From the NCBI RefSeq assembly GCF_048544455.1, contig NC_133534.1, positions 84,907,637-84,971,636 of the forward strand: DNA of 64,000 bases, in the 5' to 3' direction. The notes below the pieces were generated by a model that searched no databases, was not told where the DNA came from, and worked only from the letters and a program-made list of their open reading frames with translations. A program made the translations under genes and the position numbers. The number at the start of each line of letters is the position of its first letter. Within the stretch, counting starts at the first letter, position 1. Origin of the DNA: Silene latifolia (lineage: Eukaryota; Streptophyta; Magnoliopsida; Caryophyllales; Caryophyllaceae). This document shows, in pieces, positions 1 through 12,210 of this stretch.

Positions 1-1233
1 TATTCATATATGTCAAAATTAATTTGTCATAAAATTAAAACGGATTTTATGCATGCAAACAATAATATAAGAGAAGAGAAATCAAGTCCTTACATTGTAG
101 ATTTCGGTTATATTGGGCACAAGAGAGATCACCTTTCTCTCTTGTTCTTGAGCTTTTCCTTATGGATGAACCAAGATCCAAGTGTAGGATCTCTCCCTAA
201 GCTTTATACCCAAGGCTTTCTCTTAATTAGAATTAATATTATTGGATCTAGAATAATATTAATCTTATTGAAAAATTGAACCAAAAAAGTTTGGTTTTTA
301 CTCTCTAAAAACCGGTTTAGAGGAGAGGGATTTTAGAGGTTTTTTTTATCTTTCTAAAATATTTTGAAGTAAGTATGAATGAATATGTTACCACTAGCAT
401 GTAGTGTATATCCAAAAATAAAAACAAAACACTTTTCTTTTCTTTTGGTGAACCGTGAAAGAGGGTAGGAGAGGAGAAGAGAAAGACCCAATGCATGCCT
501 TAGTTTGCCTTCACAAGGTGAATAGGGTTGCATGGCTACTCTCCTATTATAATCATCATGTTTTCCACTAAATGTAAACACAATATTAATTCTAATCCTC
601 TTACATTATTTCGGCACTTTCACATAATATGGAGTCCATATTATTTTTGTCAATTGTCTATATGTTACATGTCACATGTCACATATATTTGTTATGTAAT
701 TTTTAACATATTAAAAATTCAACGTATTAATAAAAATACGTCACATACAAAAATCGACTTAGTAATGTCATAATTACTTGTGCCAAAATATTTTACCAAT
801 TTATAAATCACAACGGATTGTATTTATAATAATTCATTCAAATCCAATTGTTTCTTTAAACATTAATTTCATCCGAGTAATGATACAATTCAATTACTCA
901 GACCGTATCTCATTTAATCACATTTCAATTTGATACGTAAATTTTACTTCCAAAATCGTCCGTCAATTTTCAAGTAATTTAATTAACTCGCAACATTATA
1001 CGATTAATTAAATAATCAATTAAGAGTATTGCCCTTTAGGTATGACCTAGGGGTCAATCGATCACCACCGTCACACGACAAGTAATGTCAAACTCTAGTC
1101 ACCAATCATTACCGATATATGTTGACCAGTTGACAAGAACAATATTACTTCCCAATTGTATTCTTAAAATGAGATTTAATAATGATATTTAAATCATGTG
1201 ATCGCACTATTGTTGAGGACACATTTCCCAACA
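1..1233 (-). repeat. 3' LTR of copia A (first ~33 bp outside window)
   Basis: Base 1 aligns with base 7534 of the right LTR and homology runs to ...TTTCCCAACA at 1233. In element orientation this end reads TGTTGGGAAATGTGTCC. The small open frames inside it recur in the other LTR and are not genes. Confidence 0.95.
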
Positions 1234-1250
1234 ATCTCCCACTTGTCCTC
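1234..1250 (-). other. Polypurine tract of copia A
   Basis: Read on the minus strand the tract is GACAAGTGGGAGAT followed directly by TGTTGGG, the usual plant copia plus-strand primer and LTR junction. The same tract is found at 15532, 30664 and 55346 (minus strand) and at about 39294-39308 (plus strand). Confidence 0.85.
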
Positions 1251-2090
1251 GACAAGTGTGCGTCACCAATTCTCTTGTCCTATTACTATCTCCCACTCAA
1301 TGCAAGGTGTCTTTGGGTCGTACTTGCAAGTGATCATATCAAGAATGGTTTCCTCGATCCGGAGAATAATCGATTGACCGGATTTATCCACTCGGATACC
1401 TTCCGAGCGTGGCCACGCATTTCGATTCATTACTCCTCGAGTGGCCTTGAGATATTGTTTTAACCCTGACAAGGGGATGGACAATTCCTATCGCACTCAT
1501 TCCCTTCGACTAGCCACACCATCATAACCCAAAATATGCCCATTTGACCCCATTTACGAAGGTCGTAGTAACACAAATCAAAGTTAATCCAAACCGAGCC
1601 ATCTTAGGTGAATAGTCTTTAGTCAAAAGAATCGACTCATTTGAATACTATAGCAGCTCTCGCCACGACCAGGCTATATAAATTTGCAGAACTCTATAAG
1701 CGGTCATTAGGCCCGACAAAAAGTTCCTAATAATCTGCCTATGTGATCGACTAGTCATCTCACATGACTCTATGGCACTTGAACTTGCCATCAATCGCAT
1801 CACACTCTAGTCACTTCGAGACGTCACCTCATACAAGTGACTATGGGCGAATACCATGCTAATCCGAGTTCACTTTAACGGGGTTCAATTGTCTCCACAA
1901 CCCGTTTGGATGTAACAAGGTATAAAAGGAGTTTTTAAAGAAAAACTCGAACGACAAATGCGATTATCACATATGAATAGTCAATGCCCGATTACTATTT
2001 CATATTCTATAATCTAATTTGATCTTGCATGTAGTTGTTAATTTCAATTCAATTGAAATGACATGACTCATCATGTTTAGCCTTTGAGAA
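1251..2090 (-). other. Long 3' untranslated region of copia A
   Basis: About 0.85 kb between the pol fossil and the polypurine tract has no open frame longer than about 70-90 codons. It aligns base for base with 15549-16390 and 55363-56200, and its last part also with 30680-31152 and with the 3' UTR of copia F on the opposite strand. It is therefore a conserved non-coding part of the family; its role is unknown. Confidence 0.7.
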
Positions 2091-5000
2091 GGCTTTGGTT
2101 AGTAGGTTTTATCAATTTCTTGTACCTTACTCAACCCTACTACATACTCGTTTTCCTTTGTAATGTATACATTTGCATCACAAAACTCTCTGAGTACGTG
2201 TCGAGATCCAATCAAGACATAGGCCCTCTTAGCCTAAGAATAGCTCCCCCTTTGTTTTCTCGGTGTGCGGGACTCATCCTCTTGCACATCTCATGATTGC
2301 AAGTGTACTCAATTTCCGTTATTAATATCTCTCATTGTTCTTTATTGCCTAGAACGATTCTAGAAAATCTACTTCTTAATTATCATAGCCATAATGGTAT
2401 CTTAACCATCCTAATGTGTTTTGATTATGGTTTTGTCGGAAACCATGCGCAACCTCAATTGTCAATTGTCACTTGTGTAACACACTTACACAAAATTGCA
2501 TCATAAACACTTTGCTTTACTTCCTTAATGCTTCTGCATGCACTTAAGGGTAATCTTTATAGCGTACTTGGCAAAGATTACTTAAATTCGATTTTGAAAA
2601 CAATTCATCATACTCAAAGTATATGAAGTGTTATACATCATTACTCATTTAATTGAACCGCAATGAAGCAAATGGAATCAATCAAATATGTTCAATTTAA
2701 TTGAACTAGTCATGAATCTTATCAACATAAGACTTCTTCTTGACGCTAATATCATGTGGATTTATCTTCATAAATCCGGATATTCAAGATGTATTATAAT
2801 ACTCCAAAAGTCTTAAATCATTCTCGATGATCAATGTGTCATCCACATATCGGACTAATTAAAATTTCCGTAACTCCCACTAAACTTCATGTATAAACAC
2901 AACTTCTCGACTTATCGAGAAATGTTTTATCACATGATCCAAAAATGTTGATTCCAACTCATTGATGTCCTACTTAAGACCCTCTCTTAAGTTTCACATT
3001 ATCTTAGGATTGCAAGAATCTACTAAACTCAAGACATGTATTGAATACATTCCTTCTATTGAAGAAGTGGGTTTTAGATTCACTTGCTATGTATTTCATA
3101 ACCTCATAATGAAACACAATCCCTAAGAAGATCCAAATAGACTTAAGCATTTCAATTGGTGCAAAACCCTTTGCAACCAATCAAACCTTGAAATCTCTCT
3201 TTATTAGTGCAAAACCCTTTGCAACTAATCAAGCCTTTTTATTTCGGATTTTCATGGCTCTAAGCCTTATATTGAGTTGTGACTTAAACACTCTTATGTA
3301 AGTCATATGTTCATTACTTTCTAGAAGTAATCAACTTGAATCAAACGATTTCTTTGTAAGTTATAAGCTCTTTACTTTCTTAAAAGTAACATGAATTCAT
3401 CATTTTTTAACAAGTGACGAATTTTAACCTCCTAGGTTTTGAAGAAACAATGTCTTACACAAAACGTCTCATGTAGCCAAGAAAGATAATTTTCTTGCGA
3501 CAACGTTTTACACAAAACATCTCACGTAGCCAAGAAAGACCAGTTTCTTGTGACATAACATCTTTGTGGCTCTTTGAATAATTTCTCCCACTCTGTCTTC
3601 TAAAATAAACTTGTATTTTAGAAAGACAGCTTCATGAGCCGCAAACCCGTCGTACTCGTGTTAATTGAAGAGGGAAAAATGAGCATTTGTTTCTTTGTGA
3701 AAACTTACAACCATGGTACCCTTACCATTTCATATCTCATATGATTCGATTTAGTGAAAATAAATTAGACAAAAATGATAAAATCCCCAAAAGGATCAAG
3801 TAACTCAAAGTAACTTGATTGAAATCTAAACCATATCGAATAGCGTTTGATTTCTTATCTAATCACACATTATTCCATAATGCGTGCTAAGAGAGATTAA
3901 CTTGTGATACTATATCACATTTCCTTTGGCTTATATCAAAGTCTTCACTTTGATAATCCCATCACGACTAAATCGTGATTCCTTGAACTCTTTGAAATTC
4001 TTCAAAGATTTCTCTATTTACCTTATTAAGTGAACATACTAGTGTCAACTTAAATCGTTGGTAAAAGAAAATGATCAACCTATTTTGGATAAATGATTTA
4101 CAATCTCGATCTCCTTTTTCAACCAAAAAGGCACGAGATATCTTGCTTTGAATACAAGATACGCATATACCATTAACAATCTAATGGTTTCAAGAGTACT
4201 CGATAACTCTTTGCGTTCATCATTCCAAAATTTAAGGTTTAATCTTGGGTTACCAATTTGAATCTTACATCATCTACATGATATATCATTCTAGTTTGGT
4301 TTAGAATATAATCACCTTGATAATGGGCTAGCCATACATCAAATCGTGGTGTATAGGGTCACAAAAGTGAAAACCTCTTTTGTTTCTTAACAAGTTTATA
4401 TTCTTATTTAGAGTTGATGCACTTAATAGTCACAATTAAGTACCACTTTAAATCCAAAACTAGATTGAGTACACAATTACTCTATCTCTCGACTTCATTG
4501 TTGCTAGTCGTCATATTCTTATCATCCTATGTCTCAAACATAATGATGAAAACCTCCATTGGTTTCTAATATTGACGAAGTGGTACTAGCAAAATTTATG
4601 TTTAATCAAATAAACATTTAAAGAAGAAGATCCTATTAGATGTCCCACAACTAATTTGTTGATTCTTCAATAATTTGGGGTAGTTTCCTTTCTTGTGTCC
4701 AACATTTAAGACAATGGAAACTATATCGGTCGGGATTGATAGGTTTAGTATCGTCATTCTCAACAACTTTACCTTTAACATTACCTTGTATCAATTCCAT
4801 TATAATCTTTATTTCTTGAACCTCGTCGTCATCTTAACGATTTAAGAGAATGCTCCCACTCATTTCAATGAGTCTTTGCTTTGAGAAGCAAAATTGAATT
4901 TATGAAGATTACTCTTCATTGGTTTGTTTTAGTCTTAAAACTTTCATTGAAGTGGTTGCGTTATTTTGGTCAATTACTTAATTCGACAAAACTAATTACC

Positions 5001-5390
5001 AAAACAATTTTATCGCTTCGATGTACTTAATGCATTTAAGTACATGGAAAAACAATCCATTGCAAGTAGATGTGTTAGTCAAGAATCAAAAACCTGTTTG
5101 ATAATGAATAACTTTAATCTATACTCTTTACAAGAGATCCTTAGCAATGGTTCATATGAGGTTTTAGAAGCAAATTCATATTTGTCTTTAGTTACGATAT
5201 TTTAATGGAGATTTGTATCAAAATCGAAATGATATCGTATATGAATTGTGGTAAAGAAATAGAACAATATAAAAAAAAAAAAACAGAATAGTGGAAAACT
5301 TAACATTCATCGTTATATTAATACTTGTAAAACAAGTATAGCATTTACATAGTGACCTCTACCCAACTATGATAAATGATTCCAAGATCC
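2091..5390 (-). pseudogene. Decayed gag-pol of copia A
   Basis: No long frame survives, but reading the minus strand against copia F pol gives fossils in the correct order. At about 2815-2910 there is the reverse transcriptase stretch around YVDD, with the sequence for Y-M-x-F-S-G still readable but shifted in frame. At about 3155-3240 there are two copies of the R-L-V-A-K-G-F motif. At about 3588-3640 there is the end of the integrase region (F-I-S-R-R type). At about 4690-4730 there is a broken CCHC zinc-knuckle remnant. Copias B and C share the same frame breaks, so the decay is ancestral. No functional product is expected. Confidence 0.8.
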
Positions 5391-5406
5391 AAATTCATAT
5401 TAACTT

Positions 5407-5757
5407 GGGCACGGTAGGGCCGATTCATCCCTTATCAATATAATTCGGTGGATTAACTCTTTAATCGATTCTACTTTTAGAACTCTTGGTCGATAAAATT
5501 ACTCTAATAATTATCTATAGCCCAAAACACATCCGACAAGGGCACGGTAGGGCCGATTCATCCCTTATCGAAAAACTTTTGTTGAGTTCAATCCAAATTT
5601 CGAATAAATGTGTCCATGATCCAAATCCACATCAACTTGGGCACGGTAGGGCCGATTCATCCCTTATCAACATGAATTCGGTGGATTAACATTCATCACC
5701 CACTTCCCCTACGTAACAAGGTTTGTACCCCGGTAGGGCCGAGTGCACTCCCTCGCG
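5407..5757 (-). repeat. Three homogenised 30-bp motif copies plus one divergent copy (copia A)
   Basis: The plus strand reads CACGGTAGGGCCGATTCATC three times, at 5407-5436, 5540-5569 and 5639-5668, identical over the core. A divergent fourth copy ending GAGTGCACTCCC is at 5728-5757. The first three are separated by unrelated AT-rich sequence. The same four positions exist in copia B (19725-20073), and three of them in copia C, each with its own version of the core. Read on the minus strand one frame gives K-G-x-I-G-P-T-V-P with a stop at x in A, so a coding origin is possible. Confidence 0.85.
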
Positions 5758-7484
5758 AAATAGGTTTTCATGGTTTCTACTATTTGGTAAGGCTATGTCT
5801 CAATTAATTGTTTTAGCGAGAGGTCATGTCAATTTATTATCTATCACGTTTTAAGTGAACTAAAGCGGTGAACTACGATAATTCTAATTGACACGGTCGA
5901 TAAACTCGACAAAAATAAGGATGCATGTTTTAGTTATGGCGATTTAGCGATGCATGTGACATAAAATAAAATGCAAGCATAAAGATAAATAAATCCTAGT
6001 ATGGCCTTTCCTAAAATAGAAAAACTCTTTAACTATTACAAATTCGGAAACCAACTCCATTGGTCCCTTGAACTTCGGTTGTGGCACGCATCTCGAGGTA
6101 ACACCGTCTTTATGTATCGTCATTCTTGAAGAAATCCGTCTTTGGGAACTCCGGAATGAATAAAATTACATAATAAATTACATAACTCCTATTATACATT
6201 TGTAACTAAATAAAATAAATCTATTAAATTACAAAACGGTGATACGAGATCACAATAAAAATTACAACCGAATCGATACTCCCATACATTTCGGGAAATA
6301 CCAATTAAAATCTAAGGCCATACTAAGTAAAATTACATAATTCAAAATTACATAAATTAAAATTATGACAATCATAAAGAAAAATGCAGCATTATAATAT
6401 GTATGAACATGCTCAATTTTATGCTAAATCGCCTTTAATTAGCCAATATCGTATATTACTCGGTTTTTACGGATTTGCGTGATTTCAACATTTTATAATC
6501 ACAAAAATACATAAACTCATATTTATGCATAAGTTAATTACCCTAACGTCTTAGGACTCAAAATATAGTCTTCACTAATAATTTGACCATAATTAACCTT
6601 TATTTACAAAATTGTTCATAAATGGACCAAAAATTACAAAAATAAGCTATTAAACTTCAAATAAATCCAAAAATTTCAAATAAATTCAAAATTTGAAATT
6701 TAAATTCATGAACATTCTGGAAAAAATCCATGACACTCATAATGTTCAAAATCTTAGGTTAAAAATTTGAAATTTTTAGGAAAAACAATGTTGCGGTTTA
6801 TCGATATTTAATAAAATAATCATAAAAACATGGAATAATTATTTTCATTAACTTTTCAATTTTAGATCTGAAAAATATAATAAAATGCAACATTAAACGT
6901 TTTTCCTAAGTCATAGAATATGTTTTATTAATTTTCAACTAATAATGTCACTATTTATGCCATTTTTCTTCAAAAATTCATAAATCATGCTAAAAGACTT
7001 CTTTATAGCCAATTATTTTACACACATCTTTTAAAATTGCATGTGACAACATATAAATTTTCTATGACCAGATTCGAAATTTAACTCATATTAACCTATT
7101 TTACTCTTAAATCCGTATTTAATAGTGAAAAATTCATTTTTCGAGCATAACAAGTGCAAAAATTATGAAAATTTACAGGTTATCTTAAAATAATATATGT
7201 AACAACATATCCAAAAACCAACTTAAAATTCGAAGTATAGCTAATTTTCGACCAAAAATGACATTTTTACTCATAAAATCACATTTAAATGTCATTATTA
7301 TTAAATATGAACAATAAAAATCCGAAAAATTAACCAAAAAATCCTAAAACACTTTAGGACCAGAAATATTAACATGCATGTAATTATTTCATGATATATC
7401 ATAATAACACAAATTTTACAAGTTTTATTTTGTTATTCATATAACTCGGAAAAACTTTTAACCAATTTGCATGCAAACAACCGT
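5758..7484 (-). other. 1.7-kb AT-rich leader of copia A, no ORF
   Basis: Between the primer site and the motif repeats lies a strongly AT-rich leader without a credible open frame. It is conserved in copias B (20074-21803) and C (60028-61753) with only small indels, so it belongs to the family. This is long for a copia leader, which usually runs into gag within a few hundred bases. Confidence 0.7.
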
Positions 7485-7500
7485 GGCTCATGATACCGAT
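7485..7500 (-). other. Degenerate tRNA-Met type primer binding site, copia A
   Basis: Minus strand reads ATCGGTATCATGAGCC directly inside the 5' LTR. The usual plant copia site is TGGTATCAGAGC; here the leading TGG is changed and one base is inserted before GAGCC. Copia B has the same bases; copia C has A in place of the inserted T. Confidence 0.75.
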
Positions 7501-8769
7501 TGAAGGAAATGTAGATCTTTATACATACTAACATATTCATATATGTCAAAATTAATTTGTCATAAAATTAAAACGGATTTTATGCATGCAAACAATAATA
7601 TAAGAGAAGAGAAATCAAGTCCTTACATTGTAGATTTCGGTTATATTGGGCACAAGAGAGATCACCTTTCTCTCTTGTTCTTGAGCTTTTCCTTATGGAT
7701 GAACCAAGATCCAAGTGTAGGATCTCTCCCTAAGCTTTATACCCAAGGCTTTCTCTTAATTAGAATTAATATTATTGGATCTAGAATAATATTAATCTTA
7801 TTGAAAAATTGAACCAAAAAGGTTTGGTTTTTACTCTCTAAAAACCGGTTTAGAGGAGAGGGATTTTAGTGGTTTTTTTTATCTTTCTAAAATATTTTGA
7901 AGTAAGTATGAATGAATATGTTACCACTAGCATGTAGTGTATATCCAAAAATAAAAACAAAACACTTTTCTTTTCTTTTGGTGAACCGTGAAAGAGGGTA
8001 GGAGAGGAGAAGAGAAAGACCCAATGCATGCCTTAGTTTGCCTTCACAAGGTGAATAGGGTTGCATGACTACTCTCCTATTATAATCATCATGTTTTCCA
8101 CTAAATGTAAACACAATATTAATTCTAATCCTCTTACATTATTTCGGCACTTTCACATAATATGGAGTCCATATTATTTTTGTCAATTGTCTATATGTTA
8201 CATGTCACATGTCACATATATTTGTTATGTAATTTTTAACATATTAAAAATTCAACGTATTAATAAAAATACGTCACATACAAAAATCGACTTAGTAATG
8301 TCATAATTACTTGTGCCAAAATATTTTACCAATTTATAAATCACAACGGATTGTATTTATAATAATTCATTCAAATCCAATTGTTTCTTTAAACATTAAT
8401 TTCATCCGAGTAATGATACAATTCAATTACTCAGACCGTATCTCATTTAATCACATTTCAATTTGATACGTAAATTTTACTTCCAAAATCGTCCGTCAAT
8501 TTTCAAGTAATTTAATTAACTCGCAACATTATACGATTAATTAAATAATCAATTAAGAGTATTGCCCTTTAGGTATGACCTAGGGGGTCAACTGATCACC
8601 ACCGTCACACACAACGTGTAATGTCAAACTCTAGTCACCAATCATTACCGATATATGTTGACCAGTTGACAGTAACAATATTACTTCCCAATTGTATTCT
8701 TAAAATGAGATTTAATAATGATATTTAAATCATGTGATCGCACTATTGTTGAGGACACATTTCCCAACA
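7501..8769 (-). repeat. 5' LTR of copia A
   Basis: 1269 bp, TGAAGGAAATG...TTTCCCAACA on the plus strand, so TG...CA in element orientation. It matches 1-1233 almost completely; differences cluster at about 8580-8680. Being the 5' LTR it should carry the promoter, but I see no clear TATA to assign. Confidence 0.95.
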
Positions 8770-8868
8770 CGAGTACGGCATAACACTCACACTAGCCCCT
8801 AGACCACATAAGGCTTTGTTGATCGTGGTGTCGCCAATGGTACACGGTATTGAGAAGCTTCCCGGATC
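8770..8868 (-). pseudogene. Athila protease N-terminus (truncated by copia A)
   Basis: The minus strand reads on in frame from gag across a TAG at 8869-8871 as D-P-G-S-F-S-I-P-C and then A-L-C-G-L-G-A-S-V-S-V-M-P. This matches the retroelement aspartic protease start seen intact in element H at 54083 and leftward, where the motif is C-D-L-G-A-S. Here the catalytic Asp is replaced by Gly (GAT to GGT). Copia A cuts the gene a few codons later. Confidence 0.85.
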
Positions 8869-9957
8869 CTAGAGTTTTGGTGGTGAACTCCCTTGAAGTA
8901 TTGCACTACTCACCTTAGTGAAGGCGATAGTCTCAAGCTTCCGGATCGACTTCTTCTTTGTGAGGATGTCTTTCATATATTTCGCATAGGCCGGCACGTG
9001 ATTGATTAATTCCGTGAAAGGAATTGAGACTTCCAAACTCTTCACAATTTCCATAAATTTTCCAAGTTGGTCATCAAATTTGGGCTTGGCTTGACGACTT
9101 GGAAAAGGAAGTCTATTCACAATGGGCTCCTTCTCTTTGACCTTGTCTTCATTTTTCTTTGAAACTTCTTCATTTGATGGTACTCCATCCTTGGAGTTTT
9201 GCACAATTTCTTCCTTGTCACTAGCTTCCACAACTTCATCCTCAACTTGCTTCTTCGGTGCTTCATACCTTGTACCACTTCTCAAGTGAATGGCACTAAC
9301 CGTTTCATGTCTTGGGGGATTACTTTGAGGTGGTAATTGCCCCTTTTGTCTTTGTGAGCTTGAAGATGCTAGTTGAGTCAATTGGGTTTCCAACATTTTG
9401 GTGTGAGCTAGGATGTTGTTGATGGTGGTTTCCTTCGCTTGACTATCCTTTTGCATTTGATTGAAAAACTCTTGTTGATTCTTTTGCATTTGAAGGACCG
9501 CTTTTTTAACATCAAAACCTTGGTCATTTTGTTGATTGTATGGAGATTGATTTTGGTAACCTTGGTTTTGGTTGTAAAAGGGTCTTTGATTTTGGTTTCT
9601 CATGGGAGGTGGGGTGTATGTTGTTTGAGGGTTTTGAACATTTTGGCTTTTGTATGAGAGATTTGGATGGAATTTGGTGTTTTCATTGTAATAGTTGGAA
9701 TAAGGGGTACCACTCTTGTATGCTTGGAAAGCATTCACTTGTTCATTTGTTCCCCTACATTCACTTGGGTCATGTCCCAAAGTTCCACAATTCTCACATA
9801 TCCCACTTAGAATTGATGAAGATGCCGTCATGGCATTAACATGATGCTTTGGTGATTTTGAGGCTTCTTCAAGTCTAGCCATAGCCTTTTCAAACTTCAA
9901 ATTGATGGTATCAATGTGAACACTAAGTTGAGCACCCAATTGAGTAACGGAGTCCAC
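8869..9957 (-). pseudogene. Gag C-terminal half of Athila-type element K (zinc knuckle and linker)
   Basis: A 362-codon minus-strand frame. Residues about 55-68 are a CCHC zinc knuckle (C-E-N-C-x4-H-x4-C) that in gag binds genomic RNA. Next is a Gln/Asn-rich stretch (about 100-210), then an acidic Glu/Lys-rich linker. Last comes a conserved block (about 285-345) with P-F-P-S-R, Y-A-K-Y-M-K-D-I and K-K-K that aligns with the gag-protease linker of H at 63031-63393. It ends at a TAG where related elements continue into protease. The N-terminal half is in another frame at 9897-10703; the two overlap by about 60 bp, so a frameshift or small deletion separates them. Confidence 0.9.
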
Positions 9958-10703
9958 TTCATGCTTTCCTCCTCTAGTAGCCTTGCGAGGTCTACTATAT
10001 TATGAGTTATGGACCGACAAATTCCTTTGAACCGCTCCCAAGCTTCATACAAAGATTCTTCATCCCTTTGCTTAAAACCCGTAATTTGAGCTCTTAGCAT
10101 GTTAGTCTTTTCCGGTGGATAGAACTTTTTGTAGAAAGCTAGAGCCAACTTCTTCCAAGAATCAATTCTGAGAGTGGTCTTATCAAGGCCCTTTAACCAT
10201 TGTTTCGCGGTGCCAATTAGAGAAAAAGGAATTAAGACCCATCGAATTTGGTCTTGAGTTACACCGGTTTGAGAAATCGCATCACAATAGTCACAAAAGG
10301 TCTCCATGTGAGAGTAAGGGTCTTCACTAGGCATCCCCCCAAATTGGCTTCTTTCGACTAATTGGATAAATGCGGATTTGGCAATGAAATTTCCGGTTAG
10401 ATTTTGTGGTGTGGGAGTACCATTGGGTAGGTTCTCCTCGGTGGGTACGGAATGTGATGAAAACTTAGGCATTGTGGGTTGATTTTGTGTTGTATTTTGT
10501 GTTGGGTTCTCCTCACCTTCTCTTGCAAAAGGGTTGATGAACTCAATAGTTGGTTGAATATTTACAACCTCACCAATACCTCTCAAATTCCTCCTAGCAA
10601 GTCTTTTATTAGTTGTCAAAGTTCTTTCAATTTCACGATCAAAGGGTAACAAGTCACCTTGTGACCTTCTAGACATGCAAAATATCAAACAACTCGAAAA
10701 CAA
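9897..10703 (-). pseudogene. Gag N-terminal half of Athila-type element K
   Basis: A 268-codon minus-strand frame beginning about 110 bp inside the primer site. The likely start is the second Met (M-S-R-R-S-Q-G-D). A Pro/Asn/Thr-rich stretch follows, then at about residues 105-230 the retrotransposon gag domain, recognisable by S-E-D-P-Y-S-H-M-E-T-F, T-A-K-Q-W-L-K-G-L, W-K-K-L-A-L-A-F-Y-K-K-F-Y-P-P and E-S-L-Y-E-A-W-E-R-F-K. This domain forms the virus-like particle shell. After about residue 240 the frame runs into a non-homologous tail; the true continuation is in the frame of 8869-9957. Confidence 0.9.
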
Positions 10704-10795
10704 TTAGAACAAACCTTGAGGAGTTTTACTTCCCCAAGGCAAAGAAAGACACAACTAATAACAATATAAGAAAATCTAAATCAAGTTAACACCGT

Positions 10796-10813
10796 CCTGC
10801 AACAACGGCGCCA
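10796..10813 (-). other. Asp-tRNA type primer binding site of element K
   Basis: Minus strand reads TGGCGCCGTTGTTGCAGG four bases after the LTR end. The classical Athila site is TGGCGCCGTTGCCGGGGA; the first eleven bases match exactly and the rest is degenerate. Confidence 0.88.
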
Positions 10814-11897
10814 TTTTTGGTCGGACTAAATCTTTTCGGTAACTTGTCGTTAGGAGCACCTAGACCAAAACACAATTTATAGCTTCACAAACAACTCTAC
10901 AATTAGTAAAGAGGCAAGTAAAGGTCGGATCCCAAGGGACGGGAATTGAGATGAGATTTCTATTGTAACTAGTGGTGTCTTAGGGGTGTCACAATTTGGG
11001 TTGATGTAGAAGGTCACTAAACTAAATAGCAATAAAAGTAAACAAGCAAGATGAATTAAAAAGGGTTGTAAACAATTGATAAAAAGCACTAGGGTATCAT
11101 GGGGACATAGGGGATTCATAGGAATTGATCATACAAACATGTTCTCAAATTATAAGCAAGCAATTATTGTTGTGATGGATTGAGTTGGGTTATATCTTAC
11201 AATCCTAGGAAAGTTTGAGTCCCGGAGCCGAATCGATTAGATTATACAACACCTACAAGTCGACTTAGTCTTCCCTACTCAACAACATGCATGGTCTAAT
11301 GAGACTCGAGTTGGTTTATGTCTTACAAGTCTCATTGAAAAGATAGGTGATGGGTAAAAAATGCAAGGATTCATAGGCTCGCATTTCATCAAACATAACA
11401 TGTGCATGAGTTGAGATCATAACAAGCAAGCAAATAAACCATGAAAGCATATTAATTTAAGCATGAATCATTCCCCATGTTGGTTTCCCCTAATTACCCA
11501 TTAACCCTAGCTAAGTGACTACTCACTCATTATCATGTTGAACATGCTAGCAAGGTTGTCAATCATACCAACAAAGTGAAACATGATGAATAAATGAAAG
11601 TAATTAGCAATAATTAAAAAGGGATTAAAAGAATTATACCTATTAATGATTCCAATAATAAAGCAAAGAATAAAAGAAGTATTTGATGCTTGATTGAGAG
11701 GTTGTCAATCTCCCAACAATAACCCAAATAATCTTCAATTACCTAAAATAAAGGATGAACAAAAGAGAGATTAAGGAAATAAAACTTGTATTAAAACTTG
11801 ATAATTGTTGATTACAATATTAAAAAGAGATTTGATTGATATTTACTATACTAAAGATTGCTAAGAAGAACATGCTCTTCTAATTAGACTAATGGGG

Positions 11898-11905
11898 TAT
11901 TTATA
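11898..11905 (-). promoter_or_regulatory. Probable TATA box in LTR of element K
   Basis: Minus strand reads CACTATAAATACC, a good plant TATA context. It lies about 135 bp downstream (element sense) of the GC-rich short-motif tract at 12040-12210, which fits a U3 enhancer or promoter layout. Confidence 0.6.
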
Positions 11906-12039
11906 GTGGGGATTAGGTGTAGGAATTAGGGTTAACTAAGGTCTTAAATGACGATTAAGTCCCTACGTAAGGAAACGCCGGTATTTTTGGAAGGATGGGC
12001 ATCTTTCTTGAAGCTTGAAGAAGACGAAGTTGTGCTGCC

Positions 12040-12210
12040 TTGGAATCCGTGCGTCTTTAGTACGGGACGGCCGGATTCGTATGTCTCTGCCCGGGCGTCT
12101 TGGGGAGAAAACGGGCGTCTTCTGGGGTTGCTGCCCGGGCGTCTTGGAGTGAAGACGCACGGATTGTGAAGGTGGAGGACAGGCGTCTTCAGGACAATCC
12201 GCACGGATTG
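12040..12210. repeat. GC-rich degenerate motif tract in LTR of K
   Basis: In an otherwise AT-rich LTR, variants of ATCCGNGCGTCTT and CCCGGGCGTCTTGG occur about eight times, in both orientations. The same type of motif fills 41430-41862 and 46945-47080 of related element I. Confidence 0.8.

Larger units (their letters stand above)
1..8769 (-). mobile_element. Copia A: non-autonomous Ty1/copia retrotransposon, left edge cut by window
   Basis: Two LTRs in direct orientation flank about 6.3 kb. The primer site lies beside the right LTR and the polypurine tract beside the left LTR, so the element runs on the minus strand. The interior holds no intact gag or pol, only fossils shared with the copias at 14264-23090 and 54089-63030. 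It is inserted in the protease-coding start of Athila-type element K: codons for ALCGLGASVSVMP end at its right edge. The right flank is CGAGT; the matching target duplication lies outside the window. By eye the LTRs differ at only about ten places, so insertion is recent. Lineage within Copia (Angela/Tork-like) is inferred from LTR size and the related pol at 31628-38508. Confidence 0.93.

Noticed and set aside
10..773. Small ORFs of 75-89 codons at 10-279, 354-581 and 528-773, repeated at 7543-8306
   Set aside because: They recur because both places are LTRs of one element; they have no domain, and the B and C LTRs do not keep them.
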